The notes under the pieces are model-generated. The model had not been told where the DNA came from. It did no database searches and saw nothing but the letters and a program-made list of their open reading frames with translations. Below, one piece after another: positions 6,198-13,935 of a DNA stretch of 14,702 nt. The stretch covers positions 1 to 14,702 of the forward strand of contig CABRZP010000027.1 in assembly GCA_902475545.1 (NCBI GenBank), written 5' to 3'. Source of the DNA: an uncultured bacterium (GTDB taxonomy: Bacteria > Cyanobacteriota > Vampirovibrionia > Gastranaerophilales > Gastranaerophilaceae). A program made the translations under genes and the position numbers. How positions within the stretch are numbered: the stretch's first letter is position 1; the number at the start of each line of letters is the position of its first letter.

Positions 6198-6769
6198 GAA
6201 TTATTTTTTAATTCTTCAACTAAATCCTGAATATGTCTTTTTACCGCAGGAGTAATAATCAAATCCGGCTCTGTCATCGAAAATTCATCAAATACCATAA
6301 TTGCTTTCTTTTTATTTCCGGATTCCTCATATAAAAACCCTAGCATAACTTTATTTAAAGGATTTTTATCACTATCTGCAGAATATATTTTTAGTTGTTC
6401 TTCCACCTGTTTCAATTCTTTATAACAATTTGCCAGATTCTTATAATACTCCAGATTCAATGTATATTGGGTAACTGCATTTTTAAAACAATCAAGTGCT
6501 AAATTAGGATAACCTATAAGCATATATACCTTACCCAAATTATTAAAATATACAGCGGTAGCTTGTTTTTTAGGATTTAAACTTATAGCCATTTTAAATT
6601 CCTGAATTGCTGCATAATAACATTTTTCTTCAACATACATAATACCCATATTATTATGAGCAAATGCATTTTTTTCAGGGTCAATAGTATACGAAACACT
6701 TGTACCTGCACCGAAAACCGGTACAGTAAAACTCAAACATAATAACAGTGTAATAATAAATTGTTTCAT
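6194..6769 (-). CDS. Exported TPR-repeat protein, last gene of a four-gene operon
   Basis: The 191-residue protein has a signal peptide (about 1-20, PVFG|AGTS) and then tetratricopeptide repeats, roughly residues 34-130. Typical pieces are NAFAHNNMGIMYVEEKCYYAAIQEFKMAI followed by NP, and YFNNLGKVYMLIGYPNLALDCFKNAV, with weaker repeats after. TPRs form a helical scaffold for protein contacts; the partner is unknown. ATG 6769 is preceded by AGGA with six bases between. It starts 39 bases after the MBL gene stop on the same strand, so it is probably cotranscribed. Its stop codon overlaps that of hydE tail-to-tail (6194-6197), leaving no room for a terminator between them. A periplasmic or surface scaffold is likely. 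Confidence 0.85.
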   Translation of the reverse strand: MKQFIITLLLCLSFTVPVFGAGTSVSYTIDPEKNAFAHNNMGIMYVEEKCYYAAIQEFKMAISLNPKKQATAVYFNNLGKVYMLIGYPNLALDCFKNAVTQYTLNLEYYKNLANCYKELKQVEEQLKIYSADSDKNPLNKVMLGFLYEESGNKKKAIMVFDEFSMTEPDLIITPAVKRHIQDLVEELKNNS

Positions 6770-6808
6770 CTACTATCCTATATAATAATTATTCTCTCAA
6801 ATTCAAAA

Positions 6809-7729
6809 CTAAATCAGTTCAAATTCTAAACCTTCATAAGCAAGTTGAACATTTTTATTGTCAGGTGAATAATGTTCCTTGATACGATTTAATTTGACAT
6901 CATCATATCCGGGATCAAAATGATAGAATACAAGATTTTTAGCTTTTGATTGCTTCATTGCTTCAATAGCCATATCATAAGTAGAATGTCCATAACCTTG
7001 TTTTGGAGAAGACGGGTTTAAATAATCCTCAGTTGTATATTGTGCATCATGAATCAACAAATCACAGTTTCTTGCAAATTTAACAAACTTTTTATCTCCG
7101 CCCATATAACATTCTTTATCGGTTGCATAAACAAGAGTTTTACCCTTATATGAAATCTTATAAATCATTACACCTTCTTGCGGATGCACATAAGATTTAT
7201 AAAAAGTTACAACAACATCATCCTCATCAGGAGAATAATTACTATCAACAAGAATAGGAGGTTCACCTGATTTAAGTATAATTCTTTGTTCCTCGGTTAT
7301 ATTTTTAATATCTAAATGACATGCAATATCTCCTAAATCAAGCGGGAAAGTTTTTCCAAAAATCAATTCTGACATATTTTTAGATAAATCAGCATACGGT
7401 GAAGAACTGCCAAATATTCTTATATCTGTTGACGGGATATGCATTGGTTTGAAAAAAGTTAATCCCAATAAATGATCCTGATGAATATGAGATATTAAAA
7501 TAGTGGCACAAATAGGTTTTCTATCTTGCGGATTAACAGCAGAAGAAATATAGTGTTCCATAAGATCATCGCCAACACCTACAATACCGGTACCGGCATC
7601 AAGTATAATCAAATGACCGCCAACATTAACCTCAACACAAGAAGTATTTCCGCCATATTGCATAAAATTCTTATTCGCAACAGGAAAACTTCCTCTAACA
7701 CCTCTGAATTTTACTTTAAATTCGCTCAT
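6809..7729 (-). CDS. Metallo-beta-lactamase-fold hydrolase (PhnP/phosphodiesterase-like)
   Basis: This is a cytosolic metal-dependent hydrolase of 306 residues; there is no signal peptide. It begins like PhnP-type and cyclic-nucleotide phosphodiesterase-like MBL proteins (RGVRGSFP, then YGGNTSCVEV, then LDAGTG at about 44-49). It carries the dinuclear-metal motif HIHQDH (81-86), a further His (about 182, YVHPQEG), the bridging Asp (about 204, YATDKE), an HDAQY motif (about 227-231), and a late His in FYHFDP (about 270). The full ligand set suggests an active enzyme. Substrates of such proteins are usually phosphodiesters; the true one is unknown. ATG 7729 has AGAGGG five bases upstream; GTG at 7732 is too close to it. 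It lies 15 bases after the metallophosphoesterase stop. Confidence 0.9.
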   Translation of the reverse strand: MSEFKVKFRGVRGSFPVANKNFMQYGGNTSCVEVNVGGHLIILDAGTGIVGVGDDLMEHYISSAVNPQDRKPICATILISHIHQDHLLGLTFFKPMHIPSTDIRIFGSSSPYADLSKNMSELIFGKTFPLDLGDIACHLDIKNITEEQRIILKSGEPPILVDSNYSPDEDDVVVTFYKSYVHPQEGVMIYKISYKGKTLVYATDKECYMGGDKKFVKFARNCDLLIHDAQYTTEDYLNPSSPKQGYGHSTYDMAIEAMKQSKAKNLVFYHFDPGYDDVKLNRIKEHYSPDNKNVQLAYEGLEFELI

Positions 7730-7744
7730 CACAACCCTCTATAA

Positions 7745-8734
7745 TTATTTCTTAATCTCATAAACTCCGGTTTGATCTTTTGCTTCACCCGCATATATCG
7801 AACCTGTAAACACAAGTAACTTTGCCATTTTTTGAATAGTTTTTTCTCTTGTTTCATGCCAGTTTAATTCAAATACAGTCTTATCATTATAATTGGTAAC
7901 ATTAACCACTCTAAATGCATTAGGATAAGAAACAAGAGCAGGAGTACTAACATATAAAACATTATCATGCTGGGTCACTTTTGTAGCGTGATAGTGTCCC
8001 TGAAAAACCCCGATAGGATTTTTATAACTTTCAATCAATTTTATAACCTGACTTGCATTTCTTAATTTGTGATTTGGACTTGCAAACGGCTCAATTAAAG
8101 GAACATGCATAAATATCAATACTGTGTCGTTTTTTGATTTATCCAGTTCATTCTTTAACCATTTCAACTGTGCATCATCAATAAATCCGTTAGATGTAAT
8201 TTCATTGGTAATAATGTCATCTAAAACAATAACTTTATAACTTTTCTTTGGCTCAAAAGAATAGTAAGCTTTTTTAAACTTGTAATTTTTATTCACCTCA
8301 TTTAACATTTTTAGATACACTTCAGTAGTTAAATAACCGCCAACACAACGATCATGGTTTCCAAAAGCAAAATACCAAGGAGTGTTTAACTTTTGAACAT
8401 GAGGTAATACAGCTCTAAGTTCTTTTTCAAAAGATTTGTCAATCAAATCACCTGTAAACATTACAAAATCCAAATCATTTTGGTCATTAATCTGCTCAAT
8501 TGCATCATCTAACAATCTTGGAGATTCTCCAATCATTTTAAATGTCGTGTTTGAACCATTTTCTAAAAAATGAACATCACTAACCTGAGCAAATTTTAAA
8601 CTTGTAGCACCGCTATATGCCTGAAGCCCCCACAACATGCCGGCAGTAAGACATATTGTAATCAAGGCATTTGTCAGCTTTGTAAAAAAACCTTCTTTTT
8701 TTGTCTTTTTGGAATATTTACGTTTATTTTTCAT
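7745..8734 (-). CDS. Membrane-anchored calcineurin-like metallophosphoesterase
   Basis: This 329-residue protein has a strongly basic N-terminus (MKNKRKYSKKTKK) and one hydrophobic helix (about 20-38), so it is probably an N-in, single-pass anchor with the catalytic domain outside the cytoplasm. The domain has every metal motif of the family: DVH (53-55), GD (95-96), GNHD (125-128), the His in FMHVPL (210) and GHYH (246-249). The layout resembles purple-acid, CpdA or YkuE-type phosphohydrolases; the substrate is not evident and could be a phospholipid head group, nucleotide or phosphodiester. Its ATG follows the stop of the upstream TPR gene by one base (TAATATG), implying translational coupling; only a weak GGAAA precedes it. 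Confidence 0.9.
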   Translation of the reverse strand: MKNKRKYSKKTKKEGFFTKLTNALITICLTAGMLWGLQAYSGATSLKFAQVSDVHFLENGSNTTFKMIGESPRLLDDAIEQINDQNDLDFVMFTGDLIDKSFEKELRAVLPHVQKLNTPWYFAFGNHDRCVGGYLTTEVYLKMLNEVNKNYKFKKAYYSFEPKKSYKVIVLDDIITNEITSNGFIDDAQLKWLKNELDKSKNDTVLIFMHVPLIEPFASPNHKLRNASQVIKLIESYKNPIGVFQGHYHATKVTQHDNVLYVSTPALVSYPNAFRVVNVTNYNDKTVFELNWHETREKTIQKMAKLLVFTGSIYAGEAKDQTGVYEIKK

Positions 8735-8735
8735 A

Positions 8736-9641
8736 TTAATTATTTTCCAGTATCTCTTTTACTTCATTATATTTATTCTCTAAAAATTCGTCATCATCAG
8801 AGAGAATGATTGCCTTATCAAGATTTAATAAAGCACTGTTATAATTTTCCATACCAATATCGCATAATGCCATATATTCATATATTTTTGAGGTCTGAAT
8901 CTCATCCAGCAAATCGGTAAACAAATCCTTTGAATCTTTGTAAGCCTCATATTTATATAGAATTTTAGCCTTATCAAACTGGTATTCCGGACAATCATTA
9001 ATTTCAAGAGCTCGGTCATTATCATGTCGAGATTGCTCCAGCATTCCTAATGCAAATTCCGCTCTGGATTTTATTGCATAAGCCAAATCATCTTTAGGAT
9101 TAAAAGTTAAATATTTGTCGATTGGATTTAAAACAGCTTGAAAGTTTCCAATATCATACAACACAACAGCTGTGGCAAGATAGGCTTGAGCAAAATCAGG
9201 ACGACTTGATACTGAAGAATTATAAGAATCTAAAGCTTTTAAATAATCTTTTTTTGAACGATAAAAATTACCCAGATAATAATATGCCAAATAAGCATTA
9301 TTACCTTTAGCCGCTTGAATTAAAGTCGATTCTTCCGAAGCTTCACTACCTGATTTTTTATATTCCATTGCCTGAGTTACCAACGGATTTATATTTGAGA
9401 CATAGGATTTCTTATCTTGCAAAATAATATGATTTAAACCCTTTTTTAAATCTCTAACTTGTATATTTTCAGGATTTATCAGAAGAATTTTATCCAAATA
9501 TTCCATTGCAGAATTATAATCACCTGCAATACAATAATCAGCAGCTATATCCAAATAATCTTCTTCTATTTCACTAGCAAAAGACATATTAGTACAACAT
9601 ACCACCGATATCAAAATCAAAGATAATAAAAACTTCTTCAT
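8736..9641 (-). CDS. Exported TPR-repeat protein, first gene of the operon
   Basis: I start the gene at ATG 9641 (301 residues). The reading frame is open back to 9737, but 9641 begins a proper signal peptide (MKKFLLSLILISVVCCTNMSFA|SE) and sits just after a consensus -10. No lipobox is obvious although CC lies in the hydrophobic core. The mature part is a run of tetratricopeptide repeats: about 27-55 (AADYCIAGDYNSAMEYLDKIL..NP), 115-150 (AYLAYYYLGNFYRSKKDYLKALDSY), 151-184 (FAQAYLATAVVLYDIGNF), then weaker repeats through to about 295. It likely acts outside the cytoplasm as a scaffold. It leads the minus-strand set with the metallophosphoesterase, MBL protein and second TPR protein, which suggests a shared pathway, unidentified. 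Confidence 0.86.
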   Translation of the reverse strand: MKKFLLSLILISVVCCTNMSFASEIEEDYLDIAADYCIAGDYNSAMEYLDKILLINPENIQVRDLKKGLNHIILQDKKSYVSNINPLVTQAMEYKKSGSEASEESTLIQAAKGNNAYLAYYYLGNFYRSKKDYLKALDSYNSSVSSRPDFAQAYLATAVVLYDIGNFQAVLNPIDKYLTFNPKDDLAYAIKSRAEFALGMLEQSRHDNDRALEINDCPEYQFDKAKILYKYEAYKDSKDLFTDLLDEIQTSKIYEYMALCDIGMENYNSALLNLDKAIILSDDDEFLENKYNEVKEILENN

Positions 9642-9647
9642 ACCTGA

Positions 9648-9656
9648 ATTATAACA
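9648..9656 (-). promoter_or_regulatory. Extended -10 promoter of the TPR operon, probably leaderless
   Basis: On the minus strand TGTTATAAT reads from 9656 to 9648, a perfect extended -10. Six bases (TCAGGT) separate it from ATG 9641, so the expected start coincides with the A of the ATG. The AGG in between is too near the ATG to serve as a ribosome site. Confidence 0.55.
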
Positions 9657-9671
9657 TAAAAATTTACCCCC

Positions 9672-9701
9672 TTGAATATTAAACAGCATTTGTAAGATAA
9701 T
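9672..9701 (+). promoter_or_regulatory. Possible promoter of mnmA
   Basis: TTGAAT (9672-9677) and GATAAT (9696-9701) are 18 bases apart. Transcription would start near 9708, 16 bases before ATG 9724, leaving just enough leader for the GAGG site at 9714-9717. Confidence 0.45.
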
Positions 9702-9723
9702 ATAAAAAACTATGAGGTTTAAA

Positions 9724-10779
9724 ATGGACAATAACAAAAAGAAAATCGCAGCAGTTGCCCTTTCCGGAGGTGTAGACAGCTCTGTTACCGCAATGATATT
9801 GCAGCAGAGAGGTTATGAAGTAATCGGAATAACCGGAAAAATGGTCAATACTCCGGCTGCCGATAAAATTTGTGAAAATGCGAAAAATGTTGCGGATAAA
9901 CTGGGAATTAAACACTACACTCTTGATGTTTGTGATAAATTTCAAAAATACGTTATTGATTATTTTGAAAACTCATACAAAAAGGGCAGAACACCTAATC
10001 CTTGTATTGTTTGTAATCAATTCATAAAATGGGGTGAGATTTTTGACTATGCAATTAATACCCTTGGTGCAGATGTATTCGCTACAGGTCATTACGCCGA
10101 TATCAGGAATATTGATGGAGTTTACAAACTCTATCCTGCAAAAGATGAACATAAAGATCAATTATATTTTCTATACAGATTAGGACAAAAAGAACTTTCA
10201 AAAACTATTTTCCCGTTATACGAATATGAAAAAGCTCAAGTAAGACAACTTGCTTACGATTTTGACCTTCCTCCAAAATCATCAAAAGAAAGTCAGGATA
10301 TATGTTTTATACAAAAACCTGACACAACAAAAAAATATCTTATTGACAAACTTGGAGAAACATCAGGAGATTTTATAGAATTATCAACAGGAAAGAAATT
10401 AGGAACCCACACCGGACACTACCAGTACACAATCGGACAAAGGAAAGGAATTGGTATAGCCGCACCGTATCCTTTGTATGTAATAGACATTGATGCTGAT
10501 AAAAACATTGTATACCTTGGTAAAAAAGAAGATGATTACCGCAATAAACTTGTTATTGAAGACCTAAATTTCTCATATCCTGTTACAGAAACTGAATTTG
10601 ATGCAATGGTAAAAATTCGATACAACATGCAGGCAAAAAAAGCTAAAGTAAAAATATTACAAGACCAAGCAGAAATAGAATTCTATGAACCGATTAATTC
10701 AATAACGGCAGGTCAATCAGGTGTTATCTACGACATACAAGACAGGCACTTAATTGGCGGTGGTTATATCTGCTGGTAA
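9724..10779 (+). CDS. mnmA: tRNA-specific 2-thiouridylase MnmA
   Basis: MnmA thiolates U34 of Lys, Glu and Gln tRNAs in the cytosol, using ATP and a relayed persulfide sulfur. I start at ATG 9724, six bases after GAGG (9714-9717); the ATG at 9712 would overlap that site. The 351-residue protein has the PP-loop SGGVDSS (14-20), TPNPCIVCNQFIKW with the first catalytic Cys at 97, FATGHYADI (about 119-127), HKDQLYFLYRL, and SQDICFI with the second catalytic Cys at 194. HTGHYQYTIGQRKGIGIA and the PLYVIDID segment of the central domain follow. The position before the catalytic segment is Cys (NPC) where many homologues have Asp (NPD). It is divergent from the TPR operon and convergent with gshA. 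Confidence 0.95.
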   Translation: MDNNKKKIAAVALSGGVDSSVTAMILQQRGYEVIGITGKMVNTPAADKICENAKNVADKLGIKHYTLDVCDKFQKYVIDYFENSYKKGRTPNPCIVCNQFIKWGEIFDYAINTLGADVFATGHYADIRNIDGVYKLYPAKDEHKDQLYFLYRLGQKELSKTIFPLYEYEKAQVRQLAYDFDLPPKSSKESQDICFIQKPDTTKKYLIDKLGETSGDFIELSTGKKLGTHTGHYQYTIGQRKGIGIAAPYPLYVIDIDADKNIVYLGKKEDDYRNKLVIEDLNFSYPVTETEFDAMVKIRYNMQAKKAKVKILQDQAEIEFYEPINSITAGQSGVIYDIQDRHLIGGGYICW

Positions 10780-10805
10780 AATAAAATTTTGCCGAATTTC
10801 GACTT

Positions 10806-12140
10806 TTACAACTCAAAAGAATTAAGGTACTTAATAAGTTTTCTTAAATCCTTATTCCAGATACCATTCCACTTTTTCTGAATAACATCTGCCGGACTAT
10901 TACCCTTTAGTGTAAATTCTTTAATAGAGTTTAGGAATAATTCTTCCCCTGTTTGAGCATTTTTAAGAGATTTTTCAGCAATATTTATAATTTCTTTTGC
11001 GAAATCTTCAACTTTTACCTTCTTAATTTTTGTTTGAAGTCCCAATTTAGGAACATTATATCTAAGTTCTGAAAAATCTTTATATTGAAGATGTTTCAAC
11101 AATTCTTCGCATTCTGTCATTGCTGAATTATCATACATAATACCCTTGTAAATAGCCAAAATTGCATATTTCAAATCACCGCCAACACAATCATGGTTAC
11201 GAATTTCAATGAAATTACGCATTCTTACTTCCGGAAAACAAAGATTTGCTTGCAGTTCATAATCCTCAATAGTTGGGAACTCACCCATATAACCGTTTTT
11301 CATAAATTCATCAAATGTAATATCACCATTCAACTCAATATGAAGACCATTACGCTGAATAAATATCATAGGAGTTTTTAAAATGCAGTCAATATATTCC
11401 TCAAATGAAAAATCTTCGCTAATTTTACCGCAAAAACCACATCTGTCATTATCAGTATTTATCCAACTTAACCCTCTAAATGTTTTATATCCTGTATCAA
11501 CTCCACCGCGAATAGGAGAGTTTGCAAACATTGCAGTCATAAACGGAGAAAGTTTATTAGCAAGTTTAAACTTTCTCATAGCATCTTCTTCAGATTTAAA
11601 ATCAACACAGCACTGAATACCTGCCGTTTCTCTCATCATTACATCTGACAAAATCCCCCACAAATAATTTGCCATTATTCTATAACGCTTTTTAGGAATT
11701 ATATTTATTGATTTGTGCGTAGAATACGGAGAAACACCATAATTTAAAAATGTAACATTTGTTCCGTACAAAATAGAATTCATACATTCATTAATTGTAT
11801 CAATCTTTTCTTTAACTTGAAATATTGTTTTCTGAGGCTCAACACTTATTTCAATTTGAGAACCCGGCTCTAAGGTTATTGTGTCATGATTTTTTTTCAA
11901 GCCTATTATATTTTTTGCATCTAAAATATAATCCCAGGTATACTCTTTTGCAAATTCTTCCAAAAAGTTTTTTATCCCAAATTCACTCCAATAATCGATA
12001 GCTTTAAATGAAGTTGTAGAAATAGGTAATCTCTCATATTCCATGCCAATTTTAAAATCTTCAGCTCTGGTATACCCTTTAGTATACAATTTCAATATAT
12101 CTTCCCTATCTAAACACTTTTGTTGTTCAACTCTTACCAT
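10806..12140 (-). CDS. gshA: Glutamate-cysteine ligase family protein (GCS2, plant/cyanobacterial type)
   Basis: This is probably the ATP-dependent cytosolic enzyme that joins glutamate and cysteine to gamma-glutamylcysteine, the first step of glutathione synthesis. I start at ATG 12140, eight bases after AAGGGA; TTG at 12146 would leave only two. The 444-residue protein shows the family elements GMEYER (about 32-37), TLEPGSQIEIS (about 89-99), MRETAGIQCCVDF (about 169-181), RGLSWINTDNDRCG (about 222-235) and PEVRMRNFIEIRNHD (about 303-317). These match the GCS2 and EgtA ligases of plants, proteobacteria and actinobacteria more than the E. coli GshA type. gshB is not nearby, so the final thiol could be gamma-glutamylcysteine itself. 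The ligase fold is near certain and the substrate likely. Confidence 0.85.
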   Translation of the reverse strand: MVRVEQQKCLDREDILKLYTKGYTRAEDFKIGMEYERLPISTTSFKAIDYWSEFGIKNFLEEFAKEYTWDYILDAKNIIGLKKNHDTITLEPGSQIEISVEPQKTIFQVKEKIDTINECMNSILYGTNVTFLNYGVSPYSTHKSINIIPKKRYRIMANYLWGILSDVMMRETAGIQCCVDFKSEEDAMRKFKLANKLSPFMTAMFANSPIRGGVDTGYKTFRGLSWINTDNDRCGFCGKISEDFSFEEYIDCILKTPMIFIQRNGLHIELNGDITFDEFMKNGYMGEFPTIEDYELQANLCFPEVRMRNFIEIRNHDCVGGDLKYAILAIYKGIMYDNSAMTECEELLKHLQYKDFSELRYNVPKLGLQTKIKKVKVEDFAKEIINIAEKSLKNAQTGEELFLNSIKEFTLKGNSPADVIQKKWNGIWNKDLRKLIKYLNSFEL

Positions 12141-12166
12141 TATCAATATCCCTTTTTACATATATT

Positions 12167-12175
12167 ATTATAACA
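12167..12175 (-). promoter_or_regulatory. Extended -10 promoter of gshA
   Basis: TGTTATAAT reads from 12175 to 12167 on the minus strand. The start would be near 12160, giving a leader of about 20 bases with the AAGGGA ribosome site at 12154-12149. No -35 is seen at the right distance. Confidence 0.5.
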
Positions 12176-12199
12176 TTATTTACAATATCAAATAAAATT

Positions 12200-12229
12200 T
12201 TGTAAACATTTCCCCAAGTGTGTTATTAT
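12200..12229 (+). promoter_or_regulatory. Promoter of ksgA-ispE
   Basis: TTGTAA (12200-12205) and TATTAT (12224-12229), with TGT just before it, are 18 bases apart. The start falls at about 12236-12237, only 3-4 bases before ATG 12240, so the mRNA is essentially leaderless. No Shine-Dalgarno sequence precedes ATG 12240. Confidence 0.55.
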
Positions 12230-12239
12230 ATTTAGTAAG

Positions 12240-13082
12240 ATGAACTACTTTGAACGTGCAAAATATTTTAGAACAAAAAAACGTCTTGGACAAAATTTCC
12301 TTGTTAACGGGGAAACAATTCAAGACATAATTGAATTTGCCAAAATATCACCTGAGGATACAATTATTGAAATCGGTCCGGGTGTTGGCTTTGTAACCGA
12401 ACAACTTGTAAAATATGCAAAAAAAGTTATTGCTATAGAACTTGATGAAGAAGCAATTGCAGAACTAAAGAAATTAGATGCTCCTAATTTAGAAATTATT
12501 CATAACGATGTGCTAAAAACTGATCTATCTTCATTATGCGATGAAAACTTTAAAGTTGTAGCAAATATTCCATATTATATTACCAGTCCTATTATTGCAC
12601 ACCTGCTTGGTGAAATTGACGATTTAAATAATAAAAACCGAAATAAAATTACAAATATAATTTTGATGGTACAAGAAGAAGTTGCAAGACGTATGGTTGC
12701 TGATGAAAATTCTCAAAGTAAACAATACGGATTATTAACAATACTTTCTCAATTCTGGGCAGATGTTAAAATTTTAAAATTAGTGGGAAGAAAATCTTTT
12801 TATCCTGCACCAAAAGTTAATTCAGCACTTGTCCAACTTGAAGTTCGCAAAGAACCAAAATTAAAATTAACTGACTATACCCATTTCAGAAAAACAGTTA
12901 AAGCCGGATTTGCACAACGCAGGAAAAATATTAAAAACTGTCTTCTTAACGGAGGTTTTCTAAAAGAAAACATTACAAAAGCCCTTTCTACTCTTGGAAT
13001 TGAAGAAAATACCAGAGGAGAAAAACTTTCTATTGAAATGTTTGGAAAATTATCTGAGGAATTACTCAAAAATGCAAAATAA
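12240..13082 (+). CDS. ksgA: 16S rRNA (adenine(1518)-N6/adenine(1519)-N6)-dimethyltransferase
   Basis: The enzyme (also called RsmA) dimethylates two adjacent adenines near the 3' end of 16S rRNA during small-subunit assembly, using S-adenosylmethionine. The 280-residue protein contains KKRLGQNFL (about 13-21), the SAM-binding loop EIGPGVGFVT (44-53), the acidic ELDEE (67-71), NDVLK (89-93) and the catalytic NIPYYITSP motif (109-117). The C-terminal small domain includes FAQRRKNIKNCLL. Its length is normal for the family. The start at 12240 fits the family N-terminus although no ribosome site is present. The last 11 bases overlap ispE, a gene order also met in cyanobacteria and close to that of Firmicutes. 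Not to be confused with ErmC-type methylases, which target 23S rRNA. Confidence 0.96.
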   Translation: MNYFERAKYFRTKKRLGQNFLVNGETIQDIIEFAKISPEDTIIEIGPGVGFVTEQLVKYAKKVIAIELDEEAIAELKKLDAPNLEIIHNDVLKTDLSSLCDENFKVVANIPYYITSPIIAHLLGEIDDLNNKNRNKITNIILMVQEEVARRMVADENSQSKQYGLLTILSQFWADVKILKLVGRKSFYPAPKVNSALVQLEVRKEPKLKLTDYTHFRKTVKAGFAQRRKNIKNCLLNGGFLKENITKALSTLGIEENTRGEKLSIEMFGKLSEELLKNAK

Positions 13083-13881
13083 AACAATAACAGTTCAATG
13101 CCCCGCAAAAATCAATTTAACTTTAAAGGTTATTAACAAACGTGAAGACGGGTTTCATAATATTGAAAGTATCATGCAAACAATTAATTTGTTTGATTAC
13201 CTGACAATAGAAATTGCAAACTCAAACGAAAACGAAATTCTGTTAAACGGTAATTCTACAGAAATCCCCTATGACAACAGGAATTTAGTATATAAAGCCG
13301 CTAAATTATTTATTGAAACTTGTAATATTCAAAAAACAAAAATAACAATCTTTATTGAAAAAAATATTCCAATAGCTGCAGGTCTTGCAGGAGGAAGTAC
13401 AGATGCAGCCGGAACGCTTTATGGATTGAACAAGTTATTTAATAACAGGTTAACAGATAAACAAATACATCAACTATGTGCACAATTAGGCTCAGATTTG
13501 AATGTTTGTTTAACCGGCGGAAAATTAAAAACAACAGGGCGAGGCGAAGTCATTGAACCATTAGAGTATAAAGAATTAAATATTCATCTAATCAAACCTA
13601 TAGACTTAGGCATATCAGCAAAAGAAGCATATACAAAATTCTCACAAAATAACAATTCGCTAAAAACAGGCAGAGAAAATTTTGTTAATGACTTGGAATG
13701 GGCAATAATAGATGATTATCCTGAACTTCAATTTATAAAAAAGGAATACCCTGATTCAATAATGACAGGCTCCGGCTCAACGTATTATTCAACAAATATA
13801 GAATTTCAAAATCATGAAAAATACTGGGTTAAAAATAACTTAAAAACAATTCCTTTTGGTGTAAAAATTTTAGAACAATAA
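13072..13881 (+). CDS. ispE: 4-diphosphocytidyl-2-C-methyl-D-erythritol kinase
   Basis: IspE phosphorylates CDP-methylerythritol in the MEP pathway to isoprenoid precursors. The start is ATG 13072, inside the end of ksgA (11-bp overlap) with TGAGGA at 13055-13060, so translation is probably coupled; a reading from 12994 would extend far into ksgA. The 269-residue protein is a little short (usually 280-300). It has PAKINLTL with catalytic Lys13, EDGFH, the GHMP ATP-binding motif PIAAGLAGGSTDAAG (100-114), GSDLN with the catalytic Asp142, and MTGSGSTYYS near the end (about 231-240). The GSD segment continues NVCLTGG where most have VPFFLxGG, so the substrate pocket is somewhat diverged, but all core residues are present. 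Confidence 0.94.
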   Translation: MQNKTITVQCPAKINLTLKVINKREDGFHNIESIMQTINLFDYLTIEIANSNENEILLNGNSTEIPYDNRNLVYKAAKLFIETCNIQKTKITIFIEKNIPIAAGLAGGSTDAAGTLYGLNKLFNNRLTDKQIHQLCAQLGSDLNVCLTGGKLKTTGRGEVIEPLEYKELNIHLIKPIDLGISAKEAYTKFSQNNNSLKTGRENFVNDLEWAIIDDYPELQFIKKEYPDSIMTGSGSTYYSTNIEFQNHEKYWVKNNLKTIPFGVKILEQ

Positions 13882-13882
13882 A

Positions 13883-13912
13883 AATCAGTGAGGCGGTAAA
13901 ACCTCACTGATT
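13883..13912. terminator. Terminator hairpin between ispE and the converging surface-protein gene
   Basis: An 11-bp perfect stem, AATCAGTGAGG (13883-13893) with CCTCACTGATT (13902-13912), has an 8-base loop. On the minus strand it runs into TTTTTATTG, so it best serves the gene ending at 13936. On the + strand only a short TT and an AT-rich tail follow, giving weaker termination of ispE, whose stop is two bases before it. Confidence 0.78.
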
Positions 13913-13935
13913 CTATATATATATTTAATATGTTT

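Noticed and set aside
7526..7744. A + strand open frame of 72 codons opposite the MBL gene
   Set aside because: It is antisense to the conserved metal-binding core and has no supporting signals.
9642..9737. N-terminal extension of the TPR protein up to 9737
   Set aside because: It would put a hydrophobic stretch in front of a complete signal peptide, span the consensus -10, and overlap the start of mnmA.
10780..10805. Possible terminator between mnmA and gshA
   Set aside because: The 26 bases contain only a weak CGAA/TTCG pairing with no proper stem and T-run.
12994..13071. Upstream start of ispE within ksgA
   Set aside because: The 26 extra residues do not resemble IspE, and TGAGGA precedes the ATG at 13072.
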